NCBI GenBank assembly: GCA_016872055.1
Contig: VHBH01000006.1
Coordinates: 1 to 64,000, forward strand
Source of the DNA: Nitrososphaerota archaeon
GTDB taxonomy: Archaea; Thermoproteota; Nitrososphaeria; Nitrososphaerales; Nitrosopumilaceae
DNA: 64,000 nucleotides
Reading direction: 5' to 3'
Part shown: one piece after another, positions 1 through 8,594 of the stretch
Layout of the letters: each line of letters starts with the position of its first letter
Position numbering within the stretch: the first letter of the stretch is position 1
Notes under the pieces: model-generated
Databases searched by the model: none
What the model was told of the DNA's origin: nothing
What the model saw: the letters and a program-made list of their open reading frames with translations, nothing else
Translations under genes and position numbers: made by a program

Positions 1-117
1 TTCCATTAATGCAATTTCTAGCTGGAAAAGAACATCATCAATGTCATTTACCTTTAACTCTTTTTCGCTAAACGATTTAGCAACAGACGAGAACGCATTT
101 CGTAGTTTATCAAACAT
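1..117 (-). CDS. ftsY: Signal recognition particle receptor FtsY, N-terminal fragment
   Basis: Partial gene running off the left edge. Thirty-nine codons are visible from the ATG at 117, reading MFDKLRNAFSSVAKSFSEKE and then a stretch ending QLEIALME. This matches the start of archaeal FtsY, whose amphipathic N-terminal helix and helical N domain precede the SRP-type GTPase domain; the GTPase domain lies outside the window. FtsY docks the signal recognition particle at the membrane during co-translational targeting. The start lies 8 nt after the prefoldin alpha stop codon, a pairing common in archaea, so the two are probably co-transcribed. The assignment rests on a short N-terminus and this neighbourhood. 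Confidence 0.8.
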   Translation of the reverse strand, partial: MFDKLRNAFSSVAKSFSEKELKVNDIDDVLFQLEIALME

Positions 118-125
118 AATATCAC

Positions 126-545
126 TTACTGTTTAGGAGTTTCAGCCTGCATTAGCTGGTTCATTTGCTCTTTTAGGCCGTCTAACTGCATCATTGCTTG
201 ATGTTTTTGTGCAGAGGTTTCATTAAGTGCCACTTGGAATTCTTTGATTCTGGATTCTAGATAATTCATGGCAGATGTATGGTCTCGCTCCACTGCGATT
301 CCCGCTCCAATATCCACAATTACTTTGGAATTTGTGGGAATTCTTGCCTTGGCATATGCACCGAGGCCAAGAGGCACGAGTGATTCTACCTCCTTGTCGC
401 CCGAAAGATTCCTAATGGACTCGACTGACGCCATTGCCTCTCGCAGAAAGTTCACAATTAATCCTTCTTTTTGATCCAAGCTTGCCACTATTGATTCCAG
501 CATTTGCATTCGATAAAGAAATTGTTGGGCTTGCTCTTCACTCAT
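126..545 (-). CDS. pfdA: Prefoldin subunit alpha
   Basis: Subunit of the hexameric archaeal prefoldin (two alpha, four beta), an ATP-independent holdase that passes unfolded proteins to the thermosome. The protein begins MSEEQAQQFLYRMQMLES, has N- and C-terminal coiled-coil helices, and a central beta segment near VPLGLGAYAKARIP typical of alpha prefoldins. The open frame extends to a TTG at 659, but the ATG at 545 gives about 139 aa, the usual family length, and a TATA-like stretch lies about 25 nt upstream of it on the minus strand (near 568-577). An ATG at 584 is the other option. ftsY follows directly downstream. Confidence 0.93.
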   Translation of the reverse strand: MSEEQAQQFLYRMQMLESIVASLDQKEGLIVNFLREAMASVESIRNLSGDKEVESLVPLGLGAYAKARIPTNSKVIVDIGAGIAVERDHTSAMNYLESRIKEFQVALNETSAQKHQAMMQLDGLKEQMNQLMQAETPKQ

Positions 546-1002
546 GTACAAAAAGCCTGCCAGTTGGCTAATAAATGCATTCATTAAAAATTTAGTTTGA
601 GTATCGTTCAAAAATTGGAAAGTTCCCAGGCGAAAATCAGAATGGGTTTTCCCATACAAAAAAGAACATCCAACAGTCTAGATCGAAATCAAATTGCTCC
701 TTGATGAGAAAATTAATGGAAGCAGAATTGTTGGATTTGAGGTAAGAATAGAGCTAGGCAGCGTGATCAATCACAATATATGAAATGGATACGTCTTGGT
801 GTATTAACCAAAGGGAAAATGTCTTGTTACCTTAGAAATACAACAAGGACGATTTCGCCAAAGATAATGATGTTCATTCCGCTCAAAGTACCACATCGAT
901 TCTACAACATGTTTTCTGCACCATGGGGGAATCTCGTTTGCGATAGGTAACAACAAAAAGATCAACAAGATGTGGATGGAAAATTAAAAAAGAAGAGTAA
1001 GA
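546..1002. other. Intergenic region without a convincing gene
   Basis: About 450 bp between prefoldin alpha and sod, both reading leftward. It holds the promoter of pfdA near its left end. A plus-strand frame of 56 codons (780-950) and a shorter open stretch before it show no recognisable family and no clear promoter or ribosome binding site. The rest may carry the 3' untranslated region of sod. Confidence 0.5.
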
Positions 1003-1623
1003 TTATTTTGCTTTAGAGTAGCGCTGTTCTACTTCATCCCAGTTTACAACGTTCCACCAAGCACCAACATAGTCTGCTCTTTTGTTTTGGTATTTGAGAT
1101 AGTATGCATGTTCCCAAACATCAAGACCTAGCAGCGGTACAAGTCCCTCTGTTCTTGGGCTTGTTTGGTTCGGCATTGATTTGTATTCAACGTTCTTTGT
1201 TTTTGGGTTGAATACCAGCCAGCCCCAACCGCTTCCTTGGATTGCTGTGGTTTTTGTGGAAAACTGTTCTTTGAATGCGTTGAAGTCTCCAAATGCCTTT
1301 TGGATTGCATCTGAAATCGAGCCGCCTGGTGCCCCCCCGCCGTTTGGCTTCATGTTGTTCCAAAACAATCTATGATTGTCGTATCCGCCTCCGTGGAAGT
1401 TTATTGCTCCACGTACTGCTTCTGGAACTGCAGATATGTTAGCCAAGACATCTAGTAGGTCTTTACTTTGCATGTCTGCTGGAAGTTTTTCCCAGTTGTC
1501 GTTTAGGCCATTTGTGTATGCTTGGTGATGCTTTGAATGATGAATTTCCATCGTTTTTGCATCAACATTTGGCTCTAATGCATCGTATGCATATGGTACT
1601 TCAGGAAGTGTAAATTTTCCCAT
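1003..1623 (-). CDS. sod: Superoxide dismutase, Mn/Fe family (Mn-like)
   Basis: Converts superoxide to peroxide and oxygen, protecting an aerobic cell. At 206 aa it has the family's usual length and all four metal ligands: His28 (in IHHSKHH), His84 (in YDNHRLFWNN), Asp168 and His172 (in LDVWEHAYY). The second-sphere Gln lies in MPNQTSP just before the last ligand pair, and a glycine-rich stretch precedes His84; both resemble Mn enzymes rather than Fe enzymes, though cambialistic use cannot be excluded. No signal peptide, so cytosolic. It stands alone, divergent from the subtilase gene. Confidence 0.97.
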   Translation of the reverse strand: MGKFTLPEVPYAYDALEPNVDAKTMEIHHSKHHQAYTNGLNDNWEKLPADMQSKDLLDVLANISAVPEAVRGAINFHGGGYDNHRLFWNNMKPNGGGAPGGSISDAIQKAFGDFNAFKEQFSTKTTAIQGSGWGWLVFNPKTKNVEYKSMPNQTSPRTEGLVPLLGLDVWEHAYYLKYQNKRADYVGAWWNVVNWDEVEQRYSKAK

Positions 1624-1741
1624 AATACCGTCGCTTCGTTTTCTAATTTAATGATTTGTCCCCCAAGATGCAAGTTTTGTCGGATTTTTGGACGGCACCA
1701 AAAATAAAACAGACATCAATTCAGCAGTATCAGTAGACAAG

Positions 1742-3754
1742 ATGAAAAAAACAAGACTGCTGGCGTTTTACTTTTCTTTGGTTCTAGTTAGCGTGTTTCT
1801 TTTTTCTGCCAAAGTCCAGACAGAACCCGTATCAGAGGTTCTCATGGATAGATCGACAAAACATGTTGGAGTGCAATATCCACACAGTTTGGGATTTTAT
1901 GGTAAGGACATCAAAATTGCGGTAATTGATACCGGTGTTGATTCTGGCCATCCAGATTTGAGAGACAAAATAATTGGCGGTTATGATTTTATTGAAAATG
2001 AAAATACGGTACAAGATATAGACGGACATGGAACCGAGGTTGCCGGAATAATTGCTGCAAACGGTAAGATGCGCGGTGTTGCACCAGAAGCAAAGATTTT
2101 GGCTTATCGCGTATCTGACACTGGAAACTCAGTATCATCGGATCTCATAGTGAAGGCAATTCAAAAAGCAATAGAGGATGATGTGGATATTATCAATCTG
2201 AGTCTTGGAGTAAATAGGACCAACGACAGGATAGAAGATGCAATAAACGATGCAGTAGAAGCAGGAATTGTTGTAGTGGCAGCTGCTGGAAACAGCGGCC
2301 CAGACCTTAGAACGATTGGAAGCCCTGGAAAAGATCCTCACGCAATCACAGTTGGTGCCACATACAATAACATCACGGCAAGCCTCGTTGCTACACTTGA
2401 CATTGATGGAAAACGATTTCAAGTTTTGCCAATGGTGGGAATAATTCCTCTCTCAGAGCCCCTGACTAGTGAGATTATTTTTGGAAAATATGGTAAAGAG
2501 TCGGACTTGGCGGTCCTTAATGTCAAGGACAAGATCTTGCTAGTGGAGCGAGGAAGTGATGTAAACGACGAATTGTTGTACTTTTCCGTCAAGGAGAAAA
2601 ACGCCGCAAGTGCCGGTGCTAAAGCAATCATCGTATACAATAACGAGCCTGGAATCTTTCTTGGAGACCTGAATAACAAACTGGAGGGTCCTGAATACAA
2701 GCCACGAATTCCTGCAGTATCAATGTCAAAAGAAGATGGACATACGCTTTTGTCGATTCTTCAAAACAAGACAACTGGTACAATCAACATGTTCTACCAC
2801 CCTGATTTTGTATCATTTTTTAGCTCTCGTGGGCCGGTATCACCGTTTTACATCAAGCCGGATCTTGTGGCGCCCGGAGTCTTTGTGAACACTACATCCA
2901 TCCAAGGAGGATACAACCTTACCAGTGGGACTAGCTTTGCAGCCCCCCATGTTTCCGGAGCTGCGGCTATTTTGCTGGAAAAAAATCCCGGTCTTTCCCC
3001 AAGCCAGATCAAGGCAATCATAATCAGTACGGCAGATCCTGTCTCAGATACATTTGGTACCCTGTTTCCGCAAGAGATTAGTGGAGCCGGCAGGCTAAAC
3101 ATTACTCGGGCAGTTGATGCTAATTTGGCAGTCAGTCCTTCTTTTGCCATTTTTAACTTGTCTCCATTTACAAAATCCCAGACACTCCAATTCAAACTGG
3201 AAACAATAGATGGTACAAGAGCCCAGCCGCAAATTAAGATCATGCCGGCTAATTCTGCAGCAAAGTTTGATCATTGGATTGACGGTTACACTCTTTTTGT
3301 AAGGGCCGAGATGACTGAGCAAAAAACAGGCCAATACCAGGAAAGTATTGTGATATTGGACAAGGTAGTACAGCGCATCCCGGTTTTGCTTAGGATCTCA
3401 GACGGTGTAATACAGGTTTTTGAAAACGACGGCAAACTTGATTTCAAAATAGACTCTGAGGAGAAATGGTCTTATGCGAAGATCTCGCTATACAATGACG
3501 ATGGAAGGCTAGTCGACAGTGTTTCTCTTACACCCACAAAAGACCAGTCAATCACAGTCGGCGCTCCGGGTGAATACTGGGTCCAGGCAGAGCTCAAAAC
3601 AGAAAATGGCACAGCATCAGTGTACAACAGCATAACTGTACAGTCTGCAGATCGCCAAACACTTGACATTGGGATACCATACCAACCATTGATCATACTG
3701 GGTGGAATTGGTGCTATAGTAATTCTTGTTGGGTTACTGATTCGCAGAAAATAG
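1742..3754 (+). CDS. Secreted, membrane-anchored subtilisin-like serine protease (S8) with PA domain
   Basis: A 670-aa secreted protease. Order: signal peptide (MKKTRLLAFYFSLVLVSVFL); Asp of AVIDTGVDSGHPD at about residue 62; His of DGHGTEVAG at about 95; an inserted protease-associated (PA) domain between His and Ser (near LLVERGSDVND and GAKAIIVYNN); Ser of SGTSFAAPHVSGA at about 397; a beta-rich C-terminal region; and a last hydrophobic helix ending LLIRRK, which would anchor it with the catalytic part outside. The frame extends to a TTG at 1688, but the ATG at 1742 puts the signal peptide at the N-terminus. Substrate unknown. Its stop lies 1 nt from the stop of convergent pckA. Confidence 0.93.
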   Translation: MKKTRLLAFYFSLVLVSVFLFSAKVQTEPVSEVLMDRSTKHVGVQYPHSLGFYGKDIKIAVIDTGVDSGHPDLRDKIIGGYDFIENENTVQDIDGHGTEVAGIIAANGKMRGVAPEAKILAYRVSDTGNSVSSDLIVKAIQKAIEDDVDIINLSLGVNRTNDRIEDAINDAVEAGIVVVAAAGNSGPDLRTIGSPGKDPHAITVGATYNNITASLVATLDIDGKRFQVLPMVGIIPLSEPLTSEIIFGKYGKESDLAVLNVKDKILLVERGSDVNDELLYFSVKEKNAASAGAKAIIVYNNEPGIFLGDLNNKLEGPEYKPRIPAVSMSKEDGHTLLSILQNKTTGTINMFYHPDFVSFFSSRGPVSPFYIKPDLVAPGVFVNTTSIQGGYNLTSGTSFAAPHVSGAAAILLEKNPGLSPSQIKAIIISTADPVSDTFGTLFPQEISGAGRLNITRAVDANLAVSPSFAIFNLSPFTKSQTLQFKLETIDGTRAQPQIKIMPANSAAKFDHWIDGYTLFVRAEMTEQKTGQYQESIVILDKVVQRIPVLLRISDGVIQVFENDGKLDFKIDSEEKWSYAKISLYNDDGRLVDSVSLTPTKDQSITVGAPGEYWVQAELKTENGTASVYNSITVQSADRQTLDIGIPYQPLIILGGIGAIVILVGLLIRRK

Positions 3755-3755
3755 A

Positions 3756-5354
3756 TTATGCTTTTGGTCCTGCATTTACTATAACAGGATCGACTGTCTT
3801 GAATTTCTTAAAATTGTCCACAAACATCTGAGCCAGCTTCTTTGCTGAGAGATCATATGCATCGCGATCTTGCCACGTCAATTTTGGATCTAACACCTCG
3901 AATGGTACTCCTGGGCATTCTGTTGGAACATCCAAGTTGAACAAGTCGTCGTGTCTGTATTTTACAATATCTAGCGCTCCTGTGAGTGCAGCTGTTACCA
4001 TTGCTCTGGAATGTTTGATAGAGACACGTTTTCCTACTCCGTATGGACCGCCAGACCAGCCGGTATTGATTAGATACACCACGGTATTGTGATTTCGGAT
4101 TTTGTCGCCAAGCATCTTTGCATATACTGATGCAGGTCTTGGCATAAACGGCGAGCCAAAGCATTCTGAGAAGGTTGCCTTGGGTTCTTTGATGCCTCGT
4201 TCTGTGCCGGCTAGCTTGCTAGTATAGCCAGACATGAAATGGTACATTGCGCCTTCCTTTGTGAGCTTGGACACGGGCGGCAAAACGCCAAGTGCGTCTG
4301 CTGTTAGGAATATGATTACTTTAGGGTTGCCTCCAACACTTGGGAAAATTGCAGTTGGGATGTATTCCAAAGGATATGCGGCCCTAGTGTTTTCGGTTAG
4401 TGAGCCATCATCAAAGTTTGGCTTGAGTGTTTGCTTATCAATCACTACATTTTCTAGTACTGCGCCCGACTTGATTGCATTCCAGATTTGCGGTTCTGAT
4501 TCTTGGTTTAGGTTGATGCATTTTGCATAGCATCCACCCTCAAAGTTAAAGACACCCTTGTCAGACCAACCATGCTCATCATCTCCAATTAGCATTCGGT
4601 CATTGTCTGCAGAAAGAGTTGTTTTTCCTGTGCCTGACAATCCAAAGAAGAGTGTGGTGTCTCCGTTTTTGCCAATGTTTGCAGAGCAGTGCATTGGAAA
4701 TACTCCCTTTTTTGGTAAAAGATAGTTCATTACTCCAAACATGGATTTTTTCATCTCACCTGCATAGCTTGTTCCGCCGATGAGGACTAGTCTCTTTGTC
4801 AGATCAATTAGGATGAAGACGTTGGTGCCAGTTCCGTCCACTTCAGGAATTGCCTCAAATCCATTAATACACAGTATAGTAAAGTCCGGCTCGTGCTCTT
4901 CTAGCTCTGCCGCAGAAGGTCGAACAAATAACTGTCTTGCAAAGAGGTTTTGCCAGGCATGGTCATTTATGACGCGTATGGATAATCGGAGGTCCTTGTC
5001 TGCCCCTACAAATCCATCAAAGATGAATAATTCCTTACCTTCTACGAATTTCTTCATTTTTGCGAAAATCTTGTCAAATCTGTCAATTGGGAATGGGTGA
5101 TTTACTTTGCCCCAGTCTACATTGTCGTGGGTTTCATCGTCGTCTACGATGTATCTATCGTCTGGCGATCTACCTGTGTATTTGCCTGTCTTTACAGCCA
5201 GAGAGCCTGTCGATGTGACTACACCTTCGTTTCTTTGTACTGATGCCTCGACTAGCTTTTCAGGCATGAGATTTCTGAACACTTGGGAAGGTTTGATTCC
5301 AAAGGCCTCAAGTTGCGCGATAAATTTGGGCGTAAGTGTTGTTTTAGAGTCCAT
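3756..5354 (-). CDS. pckA: Phosphoenolpyruvate carboxykinase (ATP)
   Basis: Converts oxaloacetate plus ATP to PEP, CO2 and ADP, the entry to gluconeogenesis from C4 acids. In thaumarchaea these come from the 3-hydroxypropionate/4-hydroxybutyrate cycle. The 532-aa protein has the kinase-1a P-loop GLSGTGKTTLSAD at about residues 238-250, the RSPDDRYIV segment near the N-terminus, the metal-binding stretch LIGDDEHGW, and NTGWSGGPYGVGKR near the C-terminus. The ATG at 5354 is preceded by a GGTG-like ribosome binding site (GTGGTGAAAAT). Divergent from rpl32e. Confidence 0.96.
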   Translation of the reverse strand: MDSKTTLTPKFIAQLEAFGIKPSQVFRNLMPEKLVEASVQRNEGVVTSTGSLAVKTGKYTGRSPDDRYIVDDDETHDNVDWGKVNHPFPIDRFDKIFAKMKKFVEGKELFIFDGFVGADKDLRLSIRVINDHAWQNLFARQLFVRPSAAELEEHEPDFTILCINGFEAIPEVDGTGTNVFILIDLTKRLVLIGGTSYAGEMKKSMFGVMNYLLPKKGVFPMHCSANIGKNGDTTLFFGLSGTGKTTLSADNDRMLIGDDEHGWSDKGVFNFEGGCYAKCINLNQESEPQIWNAIKSGAVLENVVIDKQTLKPNFDDGSLTENTRAAYPLEYIPTAIFPSVGGNPKVIIFLTADALGVLPPVSKLTKEGAMYHFMSGYTSKLAGTERGIKEPKATFSECFGSPFMPRPASVYAKMLGDKIRNHNTVVYLINTGWSGGPYGVGKRVSIKHSRAMVTAALTGALDIVKYRHDDLFNLDVPTECPGVPFEVLDPKLTWQDRDAYDLSAKKLAQMFVDNFKKFKTVDPVIVNAGPKA

Positions 5355-5469
5355 ATTTTCACCACATCAATGAATCTGGGGTCATTGAATATCCACACCG
5401 TCTCTGCATTATTATTATCTCTTACCTTTTGATGGCTGATCTCAGGGTAACCTATTTATTGAAAAATCC

Positions 5470-5475
5470 AAGGAG
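5470..5475 (+). promoter_or_regulatory. Shine-Dalgarno AAGGAG deciding the rpl32e start
   Basis: AAGGAG lies 8 nt before the TTG at 5484 but overlaps the in-frame GTG at 5475, so it supports TTG 5484 as the start. A TATA-like TATTTATT lies at about 5452-5459. If transcription began about 26 nt after it, the message would be nearly leaderless, which also favours the TTG. Confidence 0.6.
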
Positions 5476-5483
5476 TGCATCTA

Positions 5484-5891
5484 TTGACCATCAATAAGGA
5501 TCTGCTAGCATTAAGGGAAAAAGTCAACGAGAAAAGACCAGACTTTATCAGACAAGAAAGCTGGCGTTATGGCAGACTAGCCAAGTGGTCTTGGAGAAAG
5601 CCAAAAGGAATCGACAATCACCAAAGAAAGCAAAAGTTTCGTGGCAGACCAGGCCTAGTCAAAGTGGGATATGGTGGCCCAAAAATAGCAAGAGGATTGC
5701 ATCCATCAGGATTTACAGATAATTTGATTCACAACGTAAATGATTTACAAAAACTAAACCCAAAGACCGACGGAGTGAGAATTGCTCATGGTGTTGGAAC
5801 AAAGAAAAGAGTAGAGATAGTAGCAGTAGCAACACAAAAGAAATTCAAGATCTTTAACGCAAGAGTGAGAACAAGTGGTAGTAAATCTTAG
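5484..5891 (+). CDS. rpl32e: Large ribosomal subunit protein eL32 (L32e)
   Basis: Archaeal/eukaryotic 50S subunit protein of about 135 aa, binding 23S rRNA. Family signatures are SWRYGRLAKWSWRKPKGID, FRGRPGLVKVGYGGPK and LHPSGF. The start is taken as TTG 5484, preceded by AAGGAG, rather than GTG 5475. It overlaps the following rpl19e by 17 nt, so the two are translationally coupled. In most archaea both sit inside the spectinomycin operon; here no other member of that operon adjoins them. Confidence 0.96.
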   Translation: MTINKDLLALREKVNEKRPDFIRQESWRYGRLAKWSWRKPKGIDNHQRKQKFRGRPGLVKVGYGGPKIARGLHPSGFTDNLIHNVNDLQKLNPKTDGVRIAHGVGTKKRVEIVAVATQKKFKIFNARVRTSGSKS

Positions 5892-6336
5892 AACCAAAAA
5901 ACGACTCGTATCACGAGTTGTAGGAGTAGGCCTATCTAGAATCAAGTTTGACCCAGAAAGATCAGATGACATTGCAGATGCAATCACAAGACAAAACATC
6001 AGAGGTCTGATCACAGCTGGTGTAATTACAATCAAGTCAGCAAAAGGCACATCACGTGGAAGAGCCGAATTCAAGAGAACTCAAAAGAAAAAGAGAGGAA
6101 CCACGACCGGTTCTAAGAAAGGTCGCAAGGGTGCCCGCGTAGGCAAAAAAGAAGTCTATGTAGCAAAGGTTCGTGCATTGCGACACCGACTCAAGGTAGC
6201 AAAGGACAGAAAGGAAATCACAAATCCGGAATTCTGGACAATCTACAAGAAGATAGGCGGTAACACTGTTAGAAACATTGCTCACCTCCGAAGCCTAATC
6301 GAGGAAATCAAAGAGCACCGAAAGTCTAGAACCTAA
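5875..6336 (+). CDS. rpl19e: Large ribosomal subunit protein eL19 (L19e)
   Basis: 153-aa very basic rRNA-binding protein. It starts with GTG inside the end of rpl32e and reads MVVNLRTKKRLVSRVVGVGL, followed by the basic hinge KKKRGTTTGSKKGRKGAR and a C-terminal helical tail, as in archaeal L19e. Its last 11 nt overlap the 3' end of the small methyltransferase gene on the other strand (stop at 6326-6328). Confidence 0.96.
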   Translation: MVVNLRTKKRLVSRVVGVGLSRIKFDPERSDDIADAITRQNIRGLITAGVITIKSAKGTSRGRAEFKRTQKKKRGTTTGSKKGRKGARVGKKEVYVAKVRALRHRLKVAKDRKEITNPEFWTIYKKIGGNTVRNIAHLRSLIEEIKEHRKSRT

Positions 6337-6628
6337 AGACTGTTTTTTCCCAATCTTTAATCTTACCATCTGTAATTTTTATGCCTTCATGAGACAGCAT
6401 TCTTGTCTTGACTTTTTCGCCATAGTAATAGCCTCCAATTTTGCCGTCCGACTTAACAACTCGGTGACATGGAATTACAACAGGGAATGGGTTACGATTC
6501 ATTATTTGTCCTATGACGCGCTGCCCATTTTCTAACCCAACTGCTTTTGCAAGCTCGCCATATGTCGTGACTTTACCCTTTGGAACTGCAAGTAGATTCC
6601 TGTAGACTTTTTGATCCAGTTTGTTCAG
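6326..6628 (-). CDS. Small Ogt/MGMT-type methylated-DNA-protein cysteine methyltransferase
   Basis: A reading frame without a standard start codon that encodes the C-terminal DNA-binding domain of O6-alkylguanine-DNA alkyltransferase. Readable features are VPKGKVTTYGELAKAVG, the helix-turn-helix stretch NGQRVIGQIMNRNP, the active-site motif IPCHRVV, and GGYYYGEKVKTRML. Family members move the alkyl group from O6-alkylguanine to the cysteine once. The frame is open back to an in-frame TGA just above 6660 but contains no ATG, GTG or TTG before the conserved region. The best candidate is CTG at 6626-6628, which overlaps the TGA of the upstream deacylase as CTGA and gives 100 aa. The start is therefore uncertain; the domain is not. 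Confidence 0.85.
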   Translation of the reverse strand: MNKLDQKVYRNLLAVPKGKVTTYGELAKAVGLENGQRVIGQIMNRNPFPVVIPCHRVVKSDGKIGGYYYGEKVKTRMLSHEGIKITDGKIKDWEKTVFRF

Positions 6629-7401
6629 AGTTTGGTCACTTGGAGAGACGTAGTACTCAGCATGTCAAGTACTTTTTGTTTGTGAGGACCCAAACCTGCC
6701 CAATCAAGGAGTGCTGTTTTTGCTTCCTTGTTTTGTAACATTATATGCGAGAAGAGCTCGTCGTCTAGGAATTCCAGTACATGTTTTGGTATCACAGTTC
6801 CTAATGCATATGCTCCGTGGATCAGCTCCTCTGTGAATTTTTCTGGATAATGCGTGCTGCCAAAGCAGATGGCAACTGGGGATTTTTTGATCGGCTCCGA
6901 CATTGTTTCTAGGACTAGCTTTGCCACAGAACTACACAGAGATTCGTCTGTCCATTGCTTTTCTGTTGTGCCAATTTCAATGAAAATTGTCGGCTTCGAT
7001 AGCGCAGTAGGTCCATGATGTGTTGCCTCTATTATTACCTGAAAGTCGGAAAAAGAATCCTTGTTAAGATATAATTTTTGCATGTAGGCTTTTTGCAGGT
7101 GGGGATGGGGAATTGCCACCTGTCTTTCGTTGCCGCCAAACTGGGCAATAGAGAAATTTCCGGTACTATGGCAAGTAAGTGCAAGTTCACCTGACTCGGC
7201 GGCGTGTTTTGATAGAAAAACAAATCCGTCATAGTGATATTTTTGCTCTAACCAATCTGCAGAAATCGTAGGGCTGGGAATTATGGCCAAGTCGAAATTT
7301 TTGCTCCTGAAGACATCGCCGTCTTTTGCCATGTTTTTTGAGAGAAACTTTGCCATGTTGTGCCCTGCTGGGTCTTGCTCGTATGCAACCAGTAGTTCCA
7401 T
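6625..7401 (-). CDS. dtdA: D-aminoacyl-tRNA deacylase, archaeal type (DtdA/GEK1)
   Basis: 258 aa, the archaeal/plant deacylase that hydrolyses D-amino acids from mischarged tRNA. Diagnostic stretches are MELLVAYEQDPAGHNMAKFL at the N-terminus, ATHHGPTALSKPTIFIEIG in the middle, and ICFGSTHYPEKFTE. The HHGP motif and conserved His/Glu residues form the metal-dependent active site known in this family. The ATG at 7401 has a TATA-like element about 25 nt upstream, so the message is probably leaderless. Its stop overlaps the presumed start of the Ogt-type gene, suggesting a two-gene repair/quality-control operon. Confidence 0.94.
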   Translation of the reverse strand: MELLVAYEQDPAGHNMAKFLSKNMAKDGDVFRSKNFDLAIIPSPTISADWLEQKYHYDGFVFLSKHAAESGELALTCHSTGNFSIAQFGGNERQVAIPHPHLQKAYMQKLYLNKDSFSDFQVIIEATHHGPTALSKPTIFIEIGTTEKQWTDESLCSSVAKLVLETMSEPIKKSPVAICFGSTHYPEKFTEELIHGAYALGTVIPKHVLEFLDDELFSHIMLQNKEAKTALLDWAGLGPHKQKVLDMLSTTSLQVTKL

Positions 7402-7404
7402 GTC

Positions 7405-7431
7405 CCAAAAAATATAAGGACACCATATTAA
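7405..7431. promoter_or_regulatory. Overlapping divergent promoters of dtdA and secE
   Basis: Two TATA-like elements face opposite ways in this 39-bp intergenic region. The plus-strand box (AAAAATATAAGG, about 7406-7414) would place the secE transcript start at about its ATG (7441). The minus-strand box (GTTTAATATGG, read right to left at about 7420-7430) would do the same for dtdA (ATG 7401). The two promoters nearly interlock, so polymerase binding may be mutually exclusive. Confidence 0.55.
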
Positions 7432-7440
7432 ACCCCACCA

Positions 7441-7611
7441 ATGGATCTAAATCAAACCATAAAGAACATGGTAAACACCATAAAGCTTGCTAAAAAGTCC
7501 GACAAGGAGGACTATATGCAGCATCTACGGCTAGTTCTCTTGGGAATTGGTGGCATCGGGGCGATTGGATTTATAATTCAGTTTGTATTTTCGGTCTTCA
7601 GATTCGGATAG
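7441..7611 (+). CDS. secE: Preprotein translocase subunit SecE (Sec61 gamma)
   Basis: Short gene of 56 codons. The protein begins MDLNQTIKNMVNTIKLAKKS, has an amphipathic cytosolic helix, then one transmembrane helix (LVLLGIGGIGAIGFIIQFVF) and ends VFRFG. This is the shape of archaeal SecE/Sec61-gamma, which clamps SecY in the membrane. The next gene, spt5, starts with the ATG right after the TAG. secE-spt5-rpl11-rpl1-rpl10 is the classical archaeal order, which makes the call firm. Confidence 0.93.
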   Translation: MDLNQTIKNMVNTIKLAKKSDKEDYMQHLRLVLLGIGGIGAIGFIIQFVFSVFRFG

Positions 7612-8076
7612 ATGGAATTGTCTCAAGAAATCAAAACACATCTTTTTGCAATAAGGACCACGGGAGGTCAGGAAAAGATAGTCATGAACCTTCTCCAAAG
7701 TAAGATTAACAACGGTCAGATCAACCTGTATTCGGTTTTACTAGTGGATAATCTCAAAGGGTATATCGTAGTAGAGGCAAAGGACGCAAACTCGGCATTC
7801 AACTCCTTACAAGGAATAAGGCACATCCGAGGACAGCTACGTGGTGAAATGGAATTCAAAGACATTGAGGGATACCTCGTTACAAAGAGCACTGCACCTA
7901 TAATTGCAGTAGATAACATAGTTGAGATCATCGGTGGCCCATTCAAGGGCATGAAGGCAACAGTAACTAGAGTAGACAACGACAAGCAAGAAGCAACAGT
8001 CATTTTGCTTGACGCACCATACCAGCTTCCGGTAACTGTTGACTCTAACTATCTGAAAATATCCACATCCGCTTAG
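7612..8076 (+). CDS. spt5: Transcription elongation factor Spt5 (NusG family)
   Basis: 154 aa with an N-terminal NGN domain (FAIRTTGGQEKIVMNLL through GQLRGEMEFKDIEGYL) that binds the RNA polymerase clamp together with Spt4, and a C-terminal KOW domain (VEIIGGPFKGMKATVTRVD). It promotes processive elongation and couples transcription to translation. The ATG directly follows the secE stop codon. Confidence 0.95.
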   Translation: MELSQEIKTHLFAIRTTGGQEKIVMNLLQSKINNGQINLYSVLLVDNLKGYIVVEAKDANSAFNSLQGIRHIRGQLRGEMEFKDIEGYLVTKSTAPIIAVDNIVEIIGGPFKGMKATVTRVDNDKQEATVILLDAPYQLPVTVDSNYLKISTSA

Positions 8077-8110
8077 GAAGGATTAAATCGTCATCTAAAA
8101 GAGCACAGAC

Positions 8111-8593
8111 ATGGCCGATACACAAACAGTTTCTGCACTAGTAACAGGTGGAGGTGCATCCGCAGGTCCACCATTAGGTCCAGCTTTGGGTCCACTAGGT
8201 GTCAATATTATGGAAATCATTAAGGCCATAAACGACAAAACAGCAGACTTCGAGGGAATGAAGGTCCCAGTCACAGTATCAGTTGATACCAAGACCAAAA
8301 AATGGGAAGTAACTGTCGGAATTCCATCGGCATCCGCACTTCTTCTAAAGGAGGCAGGAATTCAAAAGGGATCTGGAACCAGTGGTACAACATGGGTTGG
8401 CGACATCAAGGTAGATTCCATTGTAAAGGTTGCCAAGGCAAAACTAGAATCATCCTATGCTACTTCGATAAAGTCAGTTGCAAAAGAAGTTGCAGGAACC
8501 TGTGTATCTTTGGGAATCAAAATAGAAGGCAAAAACCCCAAGGAGTTTTCTGCCGATGTAAACGCAGGAAAATATGACGATAAACTAAAGTAA
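8111..8593 (+). CDS. rpl11: Large ribosomal subunit protein uL11
   Basis: 160 aa. It begins MADTQTVSALVTGGGASAGP followed by PLGPALGPLGVNIM, the N-terminal signature of L11, which forms the base of the GTPase stalk with L10. The rRNA-binding C-terminal domain follows. A TATA-like GATTAAAT at about 8083-8090 lies about 25 nt before the ATG, so it may have its own promoter within the secE-spt5 unit. It converges on the Lrp gene with 1 nt between stops. Confidence 0.96.
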   Translation: MADTQTVSALVTGGGASAGPPLGPALGPLGVNIMEIIKAINDKTADFEGMKVPVTVSVDTKTKKWEVTVGIPSASALLLKEAGIQKGSGTSGTTWVGDIKVDSIVKVAKAKLESSYATSIKSVAKEVAGTCVSLGIKIEGKNPKEFSADVNAGKYDDKLK

Positions 8594-8594
8594 A

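Noticed and set aside
780..950. 56-codon plus-strand ORF between pfdA and sod
   Set aside because: No family likeness, no promoter at the usual distance, composition not convincing.
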